This document shows, in pieces, positions 35,563 to 44,710 of a DNA stretch of 64,000 nucleotides. Within the stretch, counting starts at the first letter, position 1, and each line of letters begins with the position of its first letter. The notes beneath the pieces are model-generated. The model was not told the origin of the DNA. It searched no databases and was given only the letters and a program-made list of their open reading frames with translations. The position numbers were made by a program, and so were the translations under genes. Source of the stretch: an uncultured Rhodanobacteraceae bacterium (GTDB lineage Bacteria; Pseudomonadota; Gammaproteobacteria; Xanthomonadales; SZUA-5); the NCBI GenBank assembly GCA_937928755.1, contig CALEZI010000117.1, positions 1 to 64,000 of the forward strand, read 5' to 3'.

Positions 35563-37917
35563 ATGAACCTCACCGGCGTGCATCTGTTCCCGGTGCGACA
35601 TCACTCGCCGCGGGCGGCGATGTGCCTGCGGGCGCTGCTCGATGAGGTACGTCCGTCGCTGGTGTTGATCGAGGGACCGAGCGATGCCGATGCGTTGATC
35701 CCGGTTCTCACCGCGGCAGATTCGATTCCGCCGATTGCGATCCTGGCCTATCGCACCGATGGCACGCCGCAGAGCGCGATGTGGCCGTTCGCGCGCTATT
35801 CGCCGGAGTACCAGGCCTTGCTGTGGGCGCGTGACCACGGGGTGACGGCGCGCTTCATCGACTGGCCGTCGGGTGTGGCATTGGCAGCCGACCTGCCGTG
35901 CGCGCCGGTTGCGGCGAGCGTGCCCGACGAGACGCCCGACGACGCCGTCGAAGAGTCTTTCGAAGCAGACCGTGTGGAGCCTGCAAGTGAAGAGGAAGCG
36001 CAGGCGCCCCCGGTCGATCGCCATCAGGCGCTCGCTGAACGCTTCGACTTGCGTCATTTCGACGAATTCTGGGACGCTTACTTCGAGACGCCGATCTACC
36101 AGCCGGAGTCCTTCCGTACCGCGCTCAACGCGTTCGCCGAGTGGGTCGCACCAGCCGCAGGACGCGACACCGAGAGTGCGCTGCGTGATCGCATCATGGG
36201 CCAGGCGATCGCCGATGCGGTGAACGCCGGCACGCCTCCGGAGCGCATTGTTGCCGTGCTCGGCGCTGCGCACGTGGCGGCGCTGCTGCGCGGCGATCCA
36301 GCGCCCGACGCCAACGTACCGACCGCATTGCCGACAGCGCTGGCGGTGGTGCCCTACTCCTATCCACGCCTGTCCGAACAGAGTGGCTATGGCGCTGGCA
36401 ACCGCGCGCCGTGGTACTACGAGCGCGTGTTCGAAGGCGCCAACGATTTTGCCCGCGCATCGTTGGTGGTGTTGATCGAGTTCGCCGGCAACATGCGCGC
36501 GCGCGGATTTTCGGTGTCGCTGGCGGATGTGATCGAGGCCTATCGACTGGCGCTGACGCTCGCTGATATTCGCGGTAAATCGGCACCCGGCGTCGACGAA
36601 CTCGCCGAAGCCGCGCAAGCCACATTGACGCGCGGCGAAGCGGCGCCGATCCGCGAGTTCCTCAACCCGCTGATGATCGGACGGCGCATCGGCAAGCTCG
36701 GCGCCAGCGCCGGTCGCAACTCGCTGCAACTCGAGTTTGCGCAAGGGCTGGCCACCTACGGCCTGCCGCAGGTCGACGAGCCGGAAACCGTGTCGCTGCG
36801 CCTGGCCGACGCCACCCAGGCCGGCGCCAGCCTGTTCCTGCATCGCTTGCGCGTCGCCGACGTGCCCTACGCCAGCTACGCCGGTTCACAATCGGTGGTC
36901 ACGCGCGGCCGCGCCAGCGACGACGAAGCTGGCGGCTACAGCGCATTGAGCCGTATGCGCGAGCATTGGGACGTGCAATGGACGCCGGCGACCGAAGTCG
37001 CGCTGGCCGAACGCGTGATCTACGGCGAGCGCTTTTCCGAGGTCTGCGAGCGACGTCTGAACGAGGCCATCGGCAGCGCCGCACACGCGGCCGATGCCAC
37101 CCGCTTGCTGATCGACGCGGTGCTCACCGATGCCACCCAGGCCACCGCGCGTGCGCTGGACGCCACCGAACGTCTGAGCAGTCTGGACGACGACGTCGGC
37201 AGCCTGAGTCAGGCGGCGCGCACGCTGGCCGCGCTGAAGAGCTACGGCAGCTCGCGTCCGGCGCTGACGCAGATCGCCGGCACCATCGAACGTTTGCTGG
37301 TCGGCACCTTCACTCGCGCGATGCTGCGCCTCGCCATCGCCAGCCGCGGCGATGTCGAAGCGACGCAGGACGCGCGCGCAGCGATGCGCGTGCTCAACGA
37401 ACTGGCGTTGTCGCAAGCGCTGCTCGACCGCGGCGCCTGGATGCAGACGCTGACACAAATTGCCGGCGACGAAGCCCTGGAGGCAACCGCCAGCGGCGTT
37501 GCCGCGGCCTTGTTGTACCTGGCGCGCGAGTTGCACGAAAACGATCTGCGCGGCCTGCTCGAGCGCCGCCTCGGCGATGTCATCCGCCCGGCCCGCGCGG
37601 CCGATTTTCTCGCCGGTTTTTTCGAGGTCAACGCGCTGGTACTGCTGAAGAACCGCGAGATCGTCGCTGCGATGAGCGGCTTTCTGTCAGCGCTGCCCGC
37701 CGAGCACTTCCGCGATGCGCTACCCGCGCTGCGCCGAGCATTTGCCTTGCTCGGCGCCAGCGAGCGGCGTTTCCTGCTGGAACATCTGGTCGGCCTGCAC
37801 GGGCGCGCCGCGCCAGCGGTTGCCGCGCAGGTGCTCACCGCAGCAGACCAGCAGTCGCTGACCGATCTCTCGGCCACGCTGGGACAGGCGCTCGACGATC
37901 TGGATGATTTGCTGTGA
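35563..37917 (+). CDS. yehM: DUF5682 protein, YehM-like
   Basis: The 784-residue protein begins MNLTGVHLFPVRHHSPRAAM, with LVLIEGPSDADALIPVL, the start typical of DUF5682 (E. coli YehM). The N-terminal third has a Rossmann-like feel (PIAILAYRTDGTPQSAMWPF, FIDWPSGVALA). The rest is mostly helical, with FDEFWDAYFE, LGAAHVAALL and a long helical array to the end, and no known catalytic motif. It has no signal peptide, so it should be cytoplasmic. It sits between the MoxR and VWA genes. The role is unknown; a scaffold or regulator of the AAA+/VWA pair is an inference. Confidence 0.85.
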   Translation: MNLTGVHLFPVRHHSPRAAMCLRALLDEVRPSLVLIEGPSDADALIPVLTAADSIPPIAILAYRTDGTPQSAMWPFARYSPEYQALLWARDHGVTARFIDWPSGVALAADLPCAPVAASVPDETPDDAVEESFEADRVEPASEEEAQAPPVDRHQALAERFDLRHFDEFWDAYFETPIYQPESFRTALNAFAEWVAPAAGRDTESALRDRIMGQAIADAVNAGTPPERIVAVLGAAHVAALLRGDPAPDANVPTALPTALAVVPYSYPRLSEQSGYGAGNRAPWYYERVFEGANDFARASLVVLIEFAGNMRARGFSVSLADVIEAYRLALTLADIRGKSAPGVDELAEAAQATLTRGEAAPIREFLNPLMIGRRIGKLGASAGRNSLQLEFAQGLATYGLPQVDEPETVSLRLADATQAGASLFLHRLRVADVPYASYAGSQSVVTRGRASDDEAGGYSALSRMREHWDVQWTPATEVALAERVIYGERFSEVCERRLNEAIGSAAHAADATRLLIDAVLTDATQATARALDATERLSSLDDDVGSLSQAARTLAALKSYGSSRPALTQIAGTIERLLVGTFTRAMLRLAIASRGDVEATQDARAAMRVLNELALSQALLDRGAWMQTLTQIAGDEALEATASGVAAALLYLARELHENDLRGLLERRLGDVIRPARAADFLAGFFEVNALVLLKNREIVAAMSGFLSALPAEHFRDALPALRRAFALLGASERRFLLEHLVGLHGRAAPAVAAQVLTAADQQSLTDLSATLGQALDDLDDLL

Positions 37918-37992
37918 GCCGGCGTATTCGCTTCCAACACTGTGCTGATCTGCACCTCGAACTGAGCGGCAATCTCGGGGGACTGGTTTTTT

Positions 37993-38117
37993 GTCCGCAA
38001 AGGACGCAAAGAACGCAAAGGAGAGCAAAGGCGTCAGGGGTGCGGCGCATGAACATCGAGCCCCAAAACGCTAACTTTCGCATGGCTTTCTTTGCGTCCT
38101 TTGCGTTCTTTGCGAAC
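37993..38117. repeat. CTTTGCGTC-family hairpin, copy 3
   Basis: GTCCGCAAAGGACGCAAAGA pairs with the TCTTTGCGTCCTTTGCG arm ending GCGAAC. It fills most of the gap between the DUF5682 and VWA genes. Confidence 0.85.
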
Positions 38118-38148
38118 AAAGACTCCTGCCCAATGAACAGCGAGAAGC

Positions 38149-39342
38149 ATGATGGAGCCTGAAGCCGCCGCCGCCCTGCTGCGCTGGCGACTGGTGCTCG
38201 GGGCTGAGGCCGAGCGTGCTGAGCCCTTGCTGGGTTTGAGCGCGCTGTGCGCACAGTGCGGGCCCGCGGCGGAAGACGTGGTGGCGATGACCGAGGCCGA
38301 ACTTGAAGCGCTCGATGACACGCTCGACTTTGTCTACGGCGCCGGTCGCAAGAGTGGGCTGACTGCCTATCTGCCGCGCTGGCTGGAGCGCGTGCGCGGC
38401 TTCTTCACCGCCGATGTCGTCGCGTTGGTGCAGAAGGATGCAATCGAGAAGAAGGGGCTGACGCGCCTGCTGTTCGAGCCGGAGACCCTGCCGTACCTGG
38501 AGAAGAATGCCGATCTGGTCGCCACGCTGCTGTCGGCGCGCGCGCTGGTGCCGGACGAGGCGAAGGAAATCGCGCGGGGTATCGTGCGCGAGGTGGTCGA
38601 GCAGTTGCGCAAGAAGCTGGAGACGGCGACGCGTACGGCGCTGATCGGCGCGGTCAAGCGCCATTCGCGCAGCCCGTTCAAGGTCGCCCGCAATCTCGAC
38701 TGGAAGCGCACCGTGCAGCGCAATCTGCACACCTACGACCACAACAAGCGTCGGTTGGTGCCGGAGTCTTTCCACTTCCTCGCCAACCGGCGCAAGCGCC
38801 ACGAATGGGAGGTGGCGATCCTGGTCGACCAGTCCGGTTCGATGGCGGTCAGCGTGGTCTACAGCGCGATCATGGCGGCGATCTTCGCCTCCATCGACGT
38901 GCTGAAGACGCGTCTGGCCTACTTCAACCACGACACCGTGGTCGACATGACACCGCATCTGGTGGATCCGGTCGAAGTGCTGTTCAGCGCGCAACTTGGC
39001 GGCGCAGAGAACTACAACCTGGCGCTCGATTACGCCAAGGAACATTTCCTCGAGCGCCCGGACAAGACCTTGGTGCTGCTGATTACCGATCTCTATCACA
39101 CGGCCGGCAACAACGAGCGTTTTCTGTTGCAGGTGCAGGAGATGATCGACTCCAAGGTCAAGTTCATGGTCCTGCTCAAGCTCTCAGACGCCGGCCAGCC
39201 CAGTTACGACCATGACCTGGCAAAGAAACTGGTCGCCCTGGGCGCCCATTGTTTCGGCGCCTCACCCAAACAACTGGTGGAGATCGTCGAACGCATCATG
39301 AAGAACCAGCCCTACGATCACCTGGCGCAAAACCCGAAATGA
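38149..39342 (+). CDS. yehP: VWA (CoxE-like) protein, YehP-like
   Basis: The 397-residue protein has a helical N-terminal half (to residue about 215) and a von Willebrand A domain. The MIDAS motif is DQSGSM at 227-232 (Asp-x-Ser-x-Ser) and the last MIDAS aspartate lies in LLITDLYHTAG. At the position of the usual TD-containing MIDAS loop, the sequence reads LGGAENYNLAL, without the threonine. The domain would bind a metal ion and engage a partner, here presumably the MoxR ATPase. Nearest known relative is E. coli YehP. Either ATG at 38149 or 38152 can start it. It is cytoplasmic, with no signal peptide. Confidence 0.86.
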   Translation: MMEPEAAAALLRWRLVLGAEAERAEPLLGLSALCAQCGPAAEDVVAMTEAELEALDDTLDFVYGAGRKSGLTAYLPRWLERVRGFFTADVVALVQKDAIEKKGLTRLLFEPETLPYLEKNADLVATLLSARALVPDEAKEIARGIVREVVEQLRKKLETATRTALIGAVKRHSRSPFKVARNLDWKRTVQRNLHTYDHNKRRLVPESFHFLANRRKRHEWEVAILVDQSGSMAVSVVYSAIMAAIFASIDVLKTRLAYFNHDTVVDMTPHLVDPVEVLFSAQLGGAENYNLALDYAKEHFLERPDKTLVLLITDLYHTAGNNERFLLQVQEMIDSKVKFMVLLKLSDAGQPSYDHDLAKKLVALGAHCFGASPKQLVEIVERIMKNQPYDHLAQNPK

Positions 39343-39868
39343 ATCCGGCGTCGTTCCGCCGCTTTTGTAGGCCGCTGTGCCGCGTAGCGGCTCACCGGCG
39401 CAGCGATCAAAGCGCCGGTGAGCGCGATGAAACTGCGCACACGCGGCCTACAAAAGAACTTGCGCGTACACCCGTGAACCACAGCTCTGGTAGACCGCTG
39501 TGCCGCGTAGCGGCTCACCGGCGCAGCGACCAAAGCGCCGGTGAGCGCGATGAAGCTGCGCACACGCGGCCTACAAGAGCACTTGCGCATACACCCGTGA
39601 ACCACAGCTCTGGTAGACCGCTGTGCCGCGTAGCGGCTCACCGGCGCAGCGACCAAAGCGCCGGTGAGCGCGATGAAGCTGCGCACACGCGGCCTACAAG
39701 AGCACTTGCGCATACACCCGTGAACCATCGCTCTGGTAGGCCGCTGTGCCGCGTAGCGGCTCACCGGCGCTTTCCCTGCGGTCGTGACCAAAGCGCCGGT
39801 GAGTGCGATGGAGCTGCGCACACGCGGCCTACATTCGAATCCACGACTTTTCGACCAAGGTCAACCCG
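39343..39868. other. Gap filled by tandem hairpin repeats
   Basis: The 526-bp gap between the VWA and SWIM genes consists almost entirely of the four tandem hairpins at 39367-39832. I see no gene. Confidence 0.8.
39367..39832. repeat. Four tandem 123-bp hairpin units
   Basis: Four copies of the GTAGGCCG hairpin start at 39367, 39490, 39613 and 39736, exactly 123 bp apart. Each first-three copy has an 85-base hairpin and a 38-base spacer that is nearly identical between units (ACTTGCGC.TACACCCGTGA core). The fourth has a short internal insertion (about 39770-39786). A single copy is at 5351-5449. Confidence 0.95.
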
Positions 39869-42766
39869 ATGTCTGACATCCCGAATCTCCCCGTGAACCA
39901 GCTCAAGCTGGTCGTCAGCGACGCCCAGGAACTGGCCAAGGGCATGTCGATTGCCGACAAGGGCGGCATCCGCCATCTGGCGCGACATGGCAACAAGCTT
40001 TACGCCGAGGCCGATGGCAGCGGCGCGACGCCGTACAAGGCGCAGATCGTGCACGACGACAAGGGCTGGCGCGGACGCTGTTCGTGCATGGCAGCGCGCA
40101 GTCGGCCCTTCTGCAAGCACGCCGCCGCGCTGCTGGTGGCCTGGTCGCGCGACCCGGCTGCGTTCGCGGTGGCCGAGGCGCCGCCGGCGGTCGCAACTGG
40201 CGAACCCGGCAGCGAGGCCAAACGCGCCAAGCCGAAGACCGGCAAGGTCGATGCCAATGCGCTGATGCGCCAGGGCATCGAGCAGACCCTGAACCTGGTG
40301 CGTGAACTGGCGTTGTCTGGCATCAGCACGATCAGCGCCGAGCGTGTGGCGCAGATCCGCGCGCTGGCAGAAACCCTGCGCGCCGAACGCCTGCGCCGGA
40401 TCAGCGCGCGGCTGCTGGAACTGGCCGGGCTGCTGGATACCGCGGTCGCCGACTTCGGCCTGCTCGACTCAGAAGCTTACGCCGCAGCACTCACCGACAT
40501 CAGCCTGAGCGCGCGACGAGTCAGCCGTCATCTGGACGGCAGCGATCCGCTCAAACCGGAATACGTCGAGACGCTGATCGGCAAGACCTGGACCAAAAAA
40601 GACCGTGCCGACGCGGGCAAGCTCGATCTGATCGAGTACGCCTTCATCCACGAGATCACCGCCGACGACTACGTCATCCGCGAGAGTCGTTTCGTCGACC
40701 TGGCGAGCGGTACGCACTACAGCGAGAAACAGATCCTGCCGGCCTTCCTGGCCAAGCGCACGGCGCCCAAGCGCAGTTACGCCGGATTCGTGTTGCGCGG
40801 CGCCGGCGGCGGGCGTTATCCGGGTTTCGCGCCGCTGCGCCTCGACCTTGCCGAGGAGGGTCGATTCGATGAACCGGCGGCTGGCGATTTCGCGGGCGTG
40901 CTCGCCAATGCGCTGCCGAGCGTAAGCGCGGCGCTTGCGACGCTCGCCGAGGCGCGCAAGGACGTGTTCGGCGCCGACAGCGTGCCGGTAGCCATTCGCC
41001 TGGATTCGCTGTACGCCGAGGGCGAGCGCCTGTTTGCCGTGGATGGCGGCGGCGACAGTCTGTTGATCGGCGGCGGTACGGACACCGTGATGGCGGTGAC
41101 TCAGGCGCTGACCCAGGCCGAGCTCAAGTGCGTGCTCGGCGATCTGCTGCTGCTTGGCGCGATGCCATGCCTGAATCCCCTGGCGCTGGTCATCGAACGC
41201 GCCGGGCAGGTGGAATTGGTGCCGCTGCCTGTCGTCGACCAGACCACGTTGCTGCGTCAACGCAAGCTCAAGCGCGTGGGCAAGCGCGAACGCTGGATCG
41301 ACAGCGCGCGTGAGTTGGGTGTGAACGCTGCGGCGCTCGTTCTCGGCGAAGTGCGCGAGGAACTTGCCGATACCTTGAGCGAAGGCCTGAGTGCCTTGGG
41401 AACACGACGCGCTGACGGCATGGTCAGTCGACTGCAGGGATTGGGCCTGGCGAAGCCGGCGGCCTTGCTCGCCGAAGTCGCCCAGCGCGCAGATCCGGCA
41501 GAGAAACTCGACGACGTGCTGCGTCTGCTGCAGGTGCTCGGCATCGGCCTGACGCGCCTCGCGGCCAGCAAGAAGATCGACCGTTCCACACTGGTGCGCT
41601 CGCCGCTGCACCCGGCCATCGAGGTACTGCCGCCGGATGTGCATCTGGAGCCCGCCGATCTGCTGGCCGAACTGGGATCGAGCCGATTGCAGGGTCACAG
41701 TCGCGCAATCGCCATCGATCGCGCACTGGCCGCTTACGACTCCGATACGCTCGCGCAACTGGCGCCAATGCTGTTCGCCGATGGCAGTGTCTGCGGGTTG
41801 GTCGTCGGGCGTTATGCGGCGCATCCGGAGCTGGCCATGGAACTGGCGCAACACGCGCTGAGCGCCAATCCGTCGCGCATTCGCCGCTGGACCGTCGAGT
41901 CCGCGTACGCCGACCAGGCGCGTGTTGCCAAGTTGACCGCGATCCTGCTGCTGCAAACACTGGCAACGCCAGCGGCGCGCGAGGTGTTGCGTCAGTTCCG
42001 CGATCAGCGACGTCCGGATCCCGCGCTCAAGGCGATGGCCAACTGGGCGCTCGAACCCGCGCATGCGCCGGAAGTCCGCCCGGAGTTGCTTGCCGGGCTG
42101 AATGCCCCCAACCGCGACGAGCGCATCCAGTACCTGCAAAAGATCGGCCAGAACGGCGCGATCGCCGCAATCCATTCGGTACGCCTGGTTGCCGCCAGCG
42201 ACGCCAGCATGCCGGTGCGCTACAGCGCCTGGGCGACGCTGGCGCTGCTGCTCGACGTCGGTGTCGTGCCGATGCTGATCGGCAAGCTGCAGGACCGCCG
42301 CAATGACGACGACGCGGCGCGCGAAGCGGCGCACGCGCTCGGTCTGCTCGGCGACAGTCGCGCGATCGGTCCACTGCTGGCGGCATTCACCGAAGCTTTC
42401 AAGCCGGCGATCATCGCCGACAGCTTGCGCGCCATTGGGCCCGCTGTGCTGCCCGCACTGGTCGACCATGTCGATCGTCAGCCCGAACTGGCGGAGCGCA
42501 AGGTCGCGCAGGAACTGGTCATCGGTGTCGGCGCGGAGCTGTCGCGCGATTTTCTCGCCGCGCGGCTGCAGCAGGTACCGCAAGGTGACCTCGTGGCGTG
42601 CGCGCAGCGCTATCTCAAGCTGGCCAGCGGTGCGACCCAGTTGAAGCTTTGGGTTGCCGATGCCGTCGAGGCACGCGTGACGGCAGACGGCGCCGAAGTC
42701 CCGGCCGAGCTCAAGAAGATCCTGAGTCGGGCGCGTGTTCCACCCAAGGCACGTGCGAAAGCGTAG
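39869..42766 (+). CDS. yehQ: SWIM zinc-finger and HEAT-like repeat protein, YehQ-like
   Basis: The 965-residue protein has a SWIM zinc finger near the N-terminus: CSCMAARSRPFCKH, cysteines 71, 73 and 82 and histidine 84, pattern CxC-x8-CxH. SWIM fingers bind DNA or protein. The middle (to about residue 560) is mixed and contains GAMPCLNPLALVIERAGQVE. The C-terminal third is helical with HEAT-like repeats (DDDAAREAAHALGLLGDSRA, IGPLLAAFTEAFKPAIIADS). It ends in a basic tail, KARAKA. The start ATG at 39869 is right after the repeat array. It completes the MoxR-DUF5682-VWA-SWIM set. The extra length suggests a fused HEAT domain compared with shorter SWIM partners elsewhere; that is an inference. 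Confidence 0.8.
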   Translation: MSDIPNLPVNQLKLVVSDAQELAKGMSIADKGGIRHLARHGNKLYAEADGSGATPYKAQIVHDDKGWRGRCSCMAARSRPFCKHAAALLVAWSRDPAAFAVAEAPPAVATGEPGSEAKRAKPKTGKVDANALMRQGIEQTLNLVRELALSGISTISAERVAQIRALAETLRAERLRRISARLLELAGLLDTAVADFGLLDSEAYAAALTDISLSARRVSRHLDGSDPLKPEYVETLIGKTWTKKDRADAGKLDLIEYAFIHEITADDYVIRESRFVDLASGTHYSEKQILPAFLAKRTAPKRSYAGFVLRGAGGGRYPGFAPLRLDLAEEGRFDEPAAGDFAGVLANALPSVSAALATLAEARKDVFGADSVPVAIRLDSLYAEGERLFAVDGGGDSLLIGGGTDTVMAVTQALTQAELKCVLGDLLLLGAMPCLNPLALVIERAGQVELVPLPVVDQTTLLRQRKLKRVGKRERWIDSARELGVNAAALVLGEVREELADTLSEGLSALGTRRADGMVSRLQGLGLAKPAALLAEVAQRADPAEKLDDVLRLLQVLGIGLTRLAASKKIDRSTLVRSPLHPAIEVLPPDVHLEPADLLAELGSSRLQGHSRAIAIDRALAAYDSDTLAQLAPMLFADGSVCGLVVGRYAAHPELAMELAQHALSANPSRIRRWTVESAYADQARVAKLTAILLLQTLATPAAREVLRQFRDQRRPDPALKAMANWALEPAHAPEVRPELLAGLNAPNRDERIQYLQKIGQNGAIAAIHSVRLVAASDASMPVRYSAWATLALLLDVGVVPMLIGKLQDRRNDDDAAREAAHALGLLGDSRAIGPLLAAFTEAFKPAIIADSLRAIGPAVLPALVDHVDRQPELAERKVAQELVIGVGAELSRDFLAARLQQVPQGDLVACAQRYLKLASGATQLKLWVADAVEARVTADGAEVPAELKKILSRARVPPKARAKA

Positions 42767-42862
42767 CAGTGCCCACTGGCCATCAACCGCCAAATCGTCA
42801 TTGCGAATCAGCCTTGGCGATTGTGGCAAACGCTCCATCCGCGCAGCGCATCCAGCGACATT

Positions 42863-43017
42863 GAACCCGCTCATCCTGAGCAAGGCATCCAACGCTCCAT
42901 CAGGATGCGTCGTCGAAGGACGAGCAGGGCCTCCAGGACGTCGCACACCGATCGCCCCGCGGCACCCTTCGACGCCGCATCCCGATGAAGCCGGGATGCC
43001 CTGCTCAGGGTGAACGG
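42863..43017. repeat. Inverted repeat with CTCATCCTGAGC arms, copy 2
   Basis: GAACCCGCTCATCCTGAGCA pairs with CTGCTCAGGGTGAACGG, and GTCGAAGGACGAGC pairs with CCCTTCGACGCC. It lies in the 318-bp gap between the convergent SWIM and esterase genes, which holds nothing else I can name. Copy 1 is at 35365-35508. Confidence 0.8.
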
Positions 43018-43084
43018 CTCACAAATTCAATAACTTACGATATCGGCTCTTGGAGAGCTGAGCTTACTCGGCTGGGAGAGCGAC

Positions 43085-44710
43085 TCAAGTCCCCGGCTGC
43101 AAATACGCCACCGGCGCGAACAGCAGGCGTTCGCGACGACGTGGGTCGAGCTCCACGCGGGTCTCGGTGTCGAAAATCATCGCCGGGCGTTGCGCGAGTT
43201 CGAACTGCGGCCACTGCGGTAATCCTCGGACGTTCGGATCGCCCGTGCGCGCAAATGCCAGCAGCGCATCGCTCATCCGGTCGGCGAGTGCCTGGGCGGA
43301 AACGTCACCGGCGGTGTACGGGCTTGCATCCACCGTGTTGAACAAGAGCGGGATGTCGACCATGTGCGGCGCGCCCCAGCGGCCGCCGTCGAGCGGTGAC
43401 TGCCAGTGCACGTAATAGGTCCAGGTCGGCGCGCCCTGTTCGGCACGGCGTTCGGCTTCGATCAACATGCCGCGCCAGGAACGCGCCGCGGTGGTGATGG
43501 AAAAGAACAACTCGCTCGGTGAGGCCCGTGGATACCAGCGGCGATAATGCTCGACGATCGCTTCGGCGCTGAGTGGCCCCATGAACTGCGCGATGTGCTG
43601 CTTGAGCTTGTCCGGCAGGCCAATCCAATCGAGTTCAAACGTGGTGGGATCGGCCACCCCGATCAGGCTGGTGGTCTCCTGCAGTGTGTTGCCGAGCACC
43701 ATCGGGATGTGGCGGGACTGGGCCGGCGCGTCCGGAGAAAACGGGTCGCGCGGCAGTGCCTTGCCATCGACGACTGGCGTCCAGACGCCGCCCTGCATGG
43801 CCTGCAGTACCTGCGTCAGCGGCATCGTTTCGATCTCTCGCACACGGTCAGGCGACAACTGCAGCGCCGCCAGCACCGCCTGCGCGGTCTCTCGGCCATG
43901 CGCCCGCGTGCGCCCGGTCACTTGCTGCCCGCTCATGGTCCAGACGCGGTGGAACAATCCTCTTGCCGCAGGCATGGCCATCAATGTTGCGCACTTGGCG
44001 CCGCCGCCGGACTGACCGAAAAGGGTCACCGACGCCGGATCGCCACCAAACGTGGCGATGTTGTCGCGCACCCAGGTCAGGGCCAGCACCAGATCCAGCA
44101 TGCCGGCATTGCCCGACTCGGCGTAGCGCTCGGCATCGAAATCGGCCAGATACAGGAAACCGAAACCACCGATCCGGTGGTGCAGCGTCACTACCACGAC
44201 ATCGCCGCGTCGACTCAACGCTGCGCCGTCATACAGCGGCTCGCTGACGGCCCCATGGCTGTAACCGCCACCGTGGAAGTAGACCAGCACGGGGCGCTTT
44301 GGCGTATCCTCCAGTCCCGCCGTCCACACGTTGAGACGCAAGCAGTCTTCGCTGATCGTCGCCGGATCGATCGCTGAGGTCTGTGGGCACGCCGGTCCGT
44401 ACTCGACGGCATCGCGGATTCCGGTCCACGGCGGCGCCGGCAGCGGCGCACGGAACCGACGGTTTGAGGTATCGGCGCCGTAGGGAATGCCCTTGAAGCT
44501 GTGGATGCCGTCCGATTCGACGCCGCGCAACAGTCCGCTTCTCGTTTCCACCAATACGCTGCCAGCTTCTTCCGTGTGCAGGAGCGCGCTTGCGCGCGAT
44601 GGCCTTTGAAGGCCCTCGCTCGCAGGTGGCGAATCCTTCATGGACTCCCGCTCGCTGCCGCAAGCCGCGAGCACCCATACCACCAGCAACAACGACCGTC
44701 GAGACCTCAC
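43085..44710 (-). CDS. Type-B carboxylesterase, lipoprotein
   Basis: The 541-residue alpha/beta hydrolase has a lipoprotein-like signal (LLLVVWVLAACGSE, Cys17). It has the type-B carboxylesterase landmarks SEDCLRLNVW, oxyanion-hole HGGG (146-149), and a nucleophile elbow GQSGGG with Ser234; most relatives have GESAGG. The elbow variant is unusual but keeps the serine. It should hydrolyse esters in the periplasm or at the outer membrane. It starts with GTG at 44710 overlapping the stop of the SGNH-cupin gene in GTGA, so both are made together. Confidence 0.88.
   Translation of the reverse strand: MRSRRSLLLVVWVLAACGSERESMKDSPPASEGLQRPSRASALLHTEEAGSVLVETRSGLLRGVESDGIHSFKGIPYGADTSNRRFRAPLPAPPWTGIRDAVEYGPACPQTSAIDPATISEDCLRLNVWTAGLEDTPKRPVLVYFHGGGYSHGAVSEPLYDGAALSRRGDVVVVTLHHRIGGFGFLYLADFDAERYAESGNAGMLDLVLALTWVRDNIATFGGDPASVTLFGQSGGGAKCATLMAMPAARGLFHRVWTMSGQQVTGRTRAHGRETAQAVLAALQLSPDRVREIETMPLTQVLQAMQGGVWTPVVDGKALPRDPFSPDAPAQSRHIPMVLGNTLQETTSLIGVADPTTFELDWIGLPDKLKQHIAQFMGPLSAEAIVEHYRRWYPRASPSELFFSITTAARSWRGMLIEAERRAEQGAPTWTYYVHWQSPLDGGRWGAPHMVDIPLLFNTVDASPYTAGDVSAQALADRMSDALLAFARTGDPNVRGLPQWPQFELAQRPAMIFDTETRVELDPRRRERLLFAPVAYLQPGT

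Noticed and set aside
39367..39832. Possible CRISPR array: regular repeats with spacers
   Set aside because: The unit is 123 bp, the 'repeat' is an 85-base hairpin, and the 'spacers' are nearly identical to one another. No cas genes are present.
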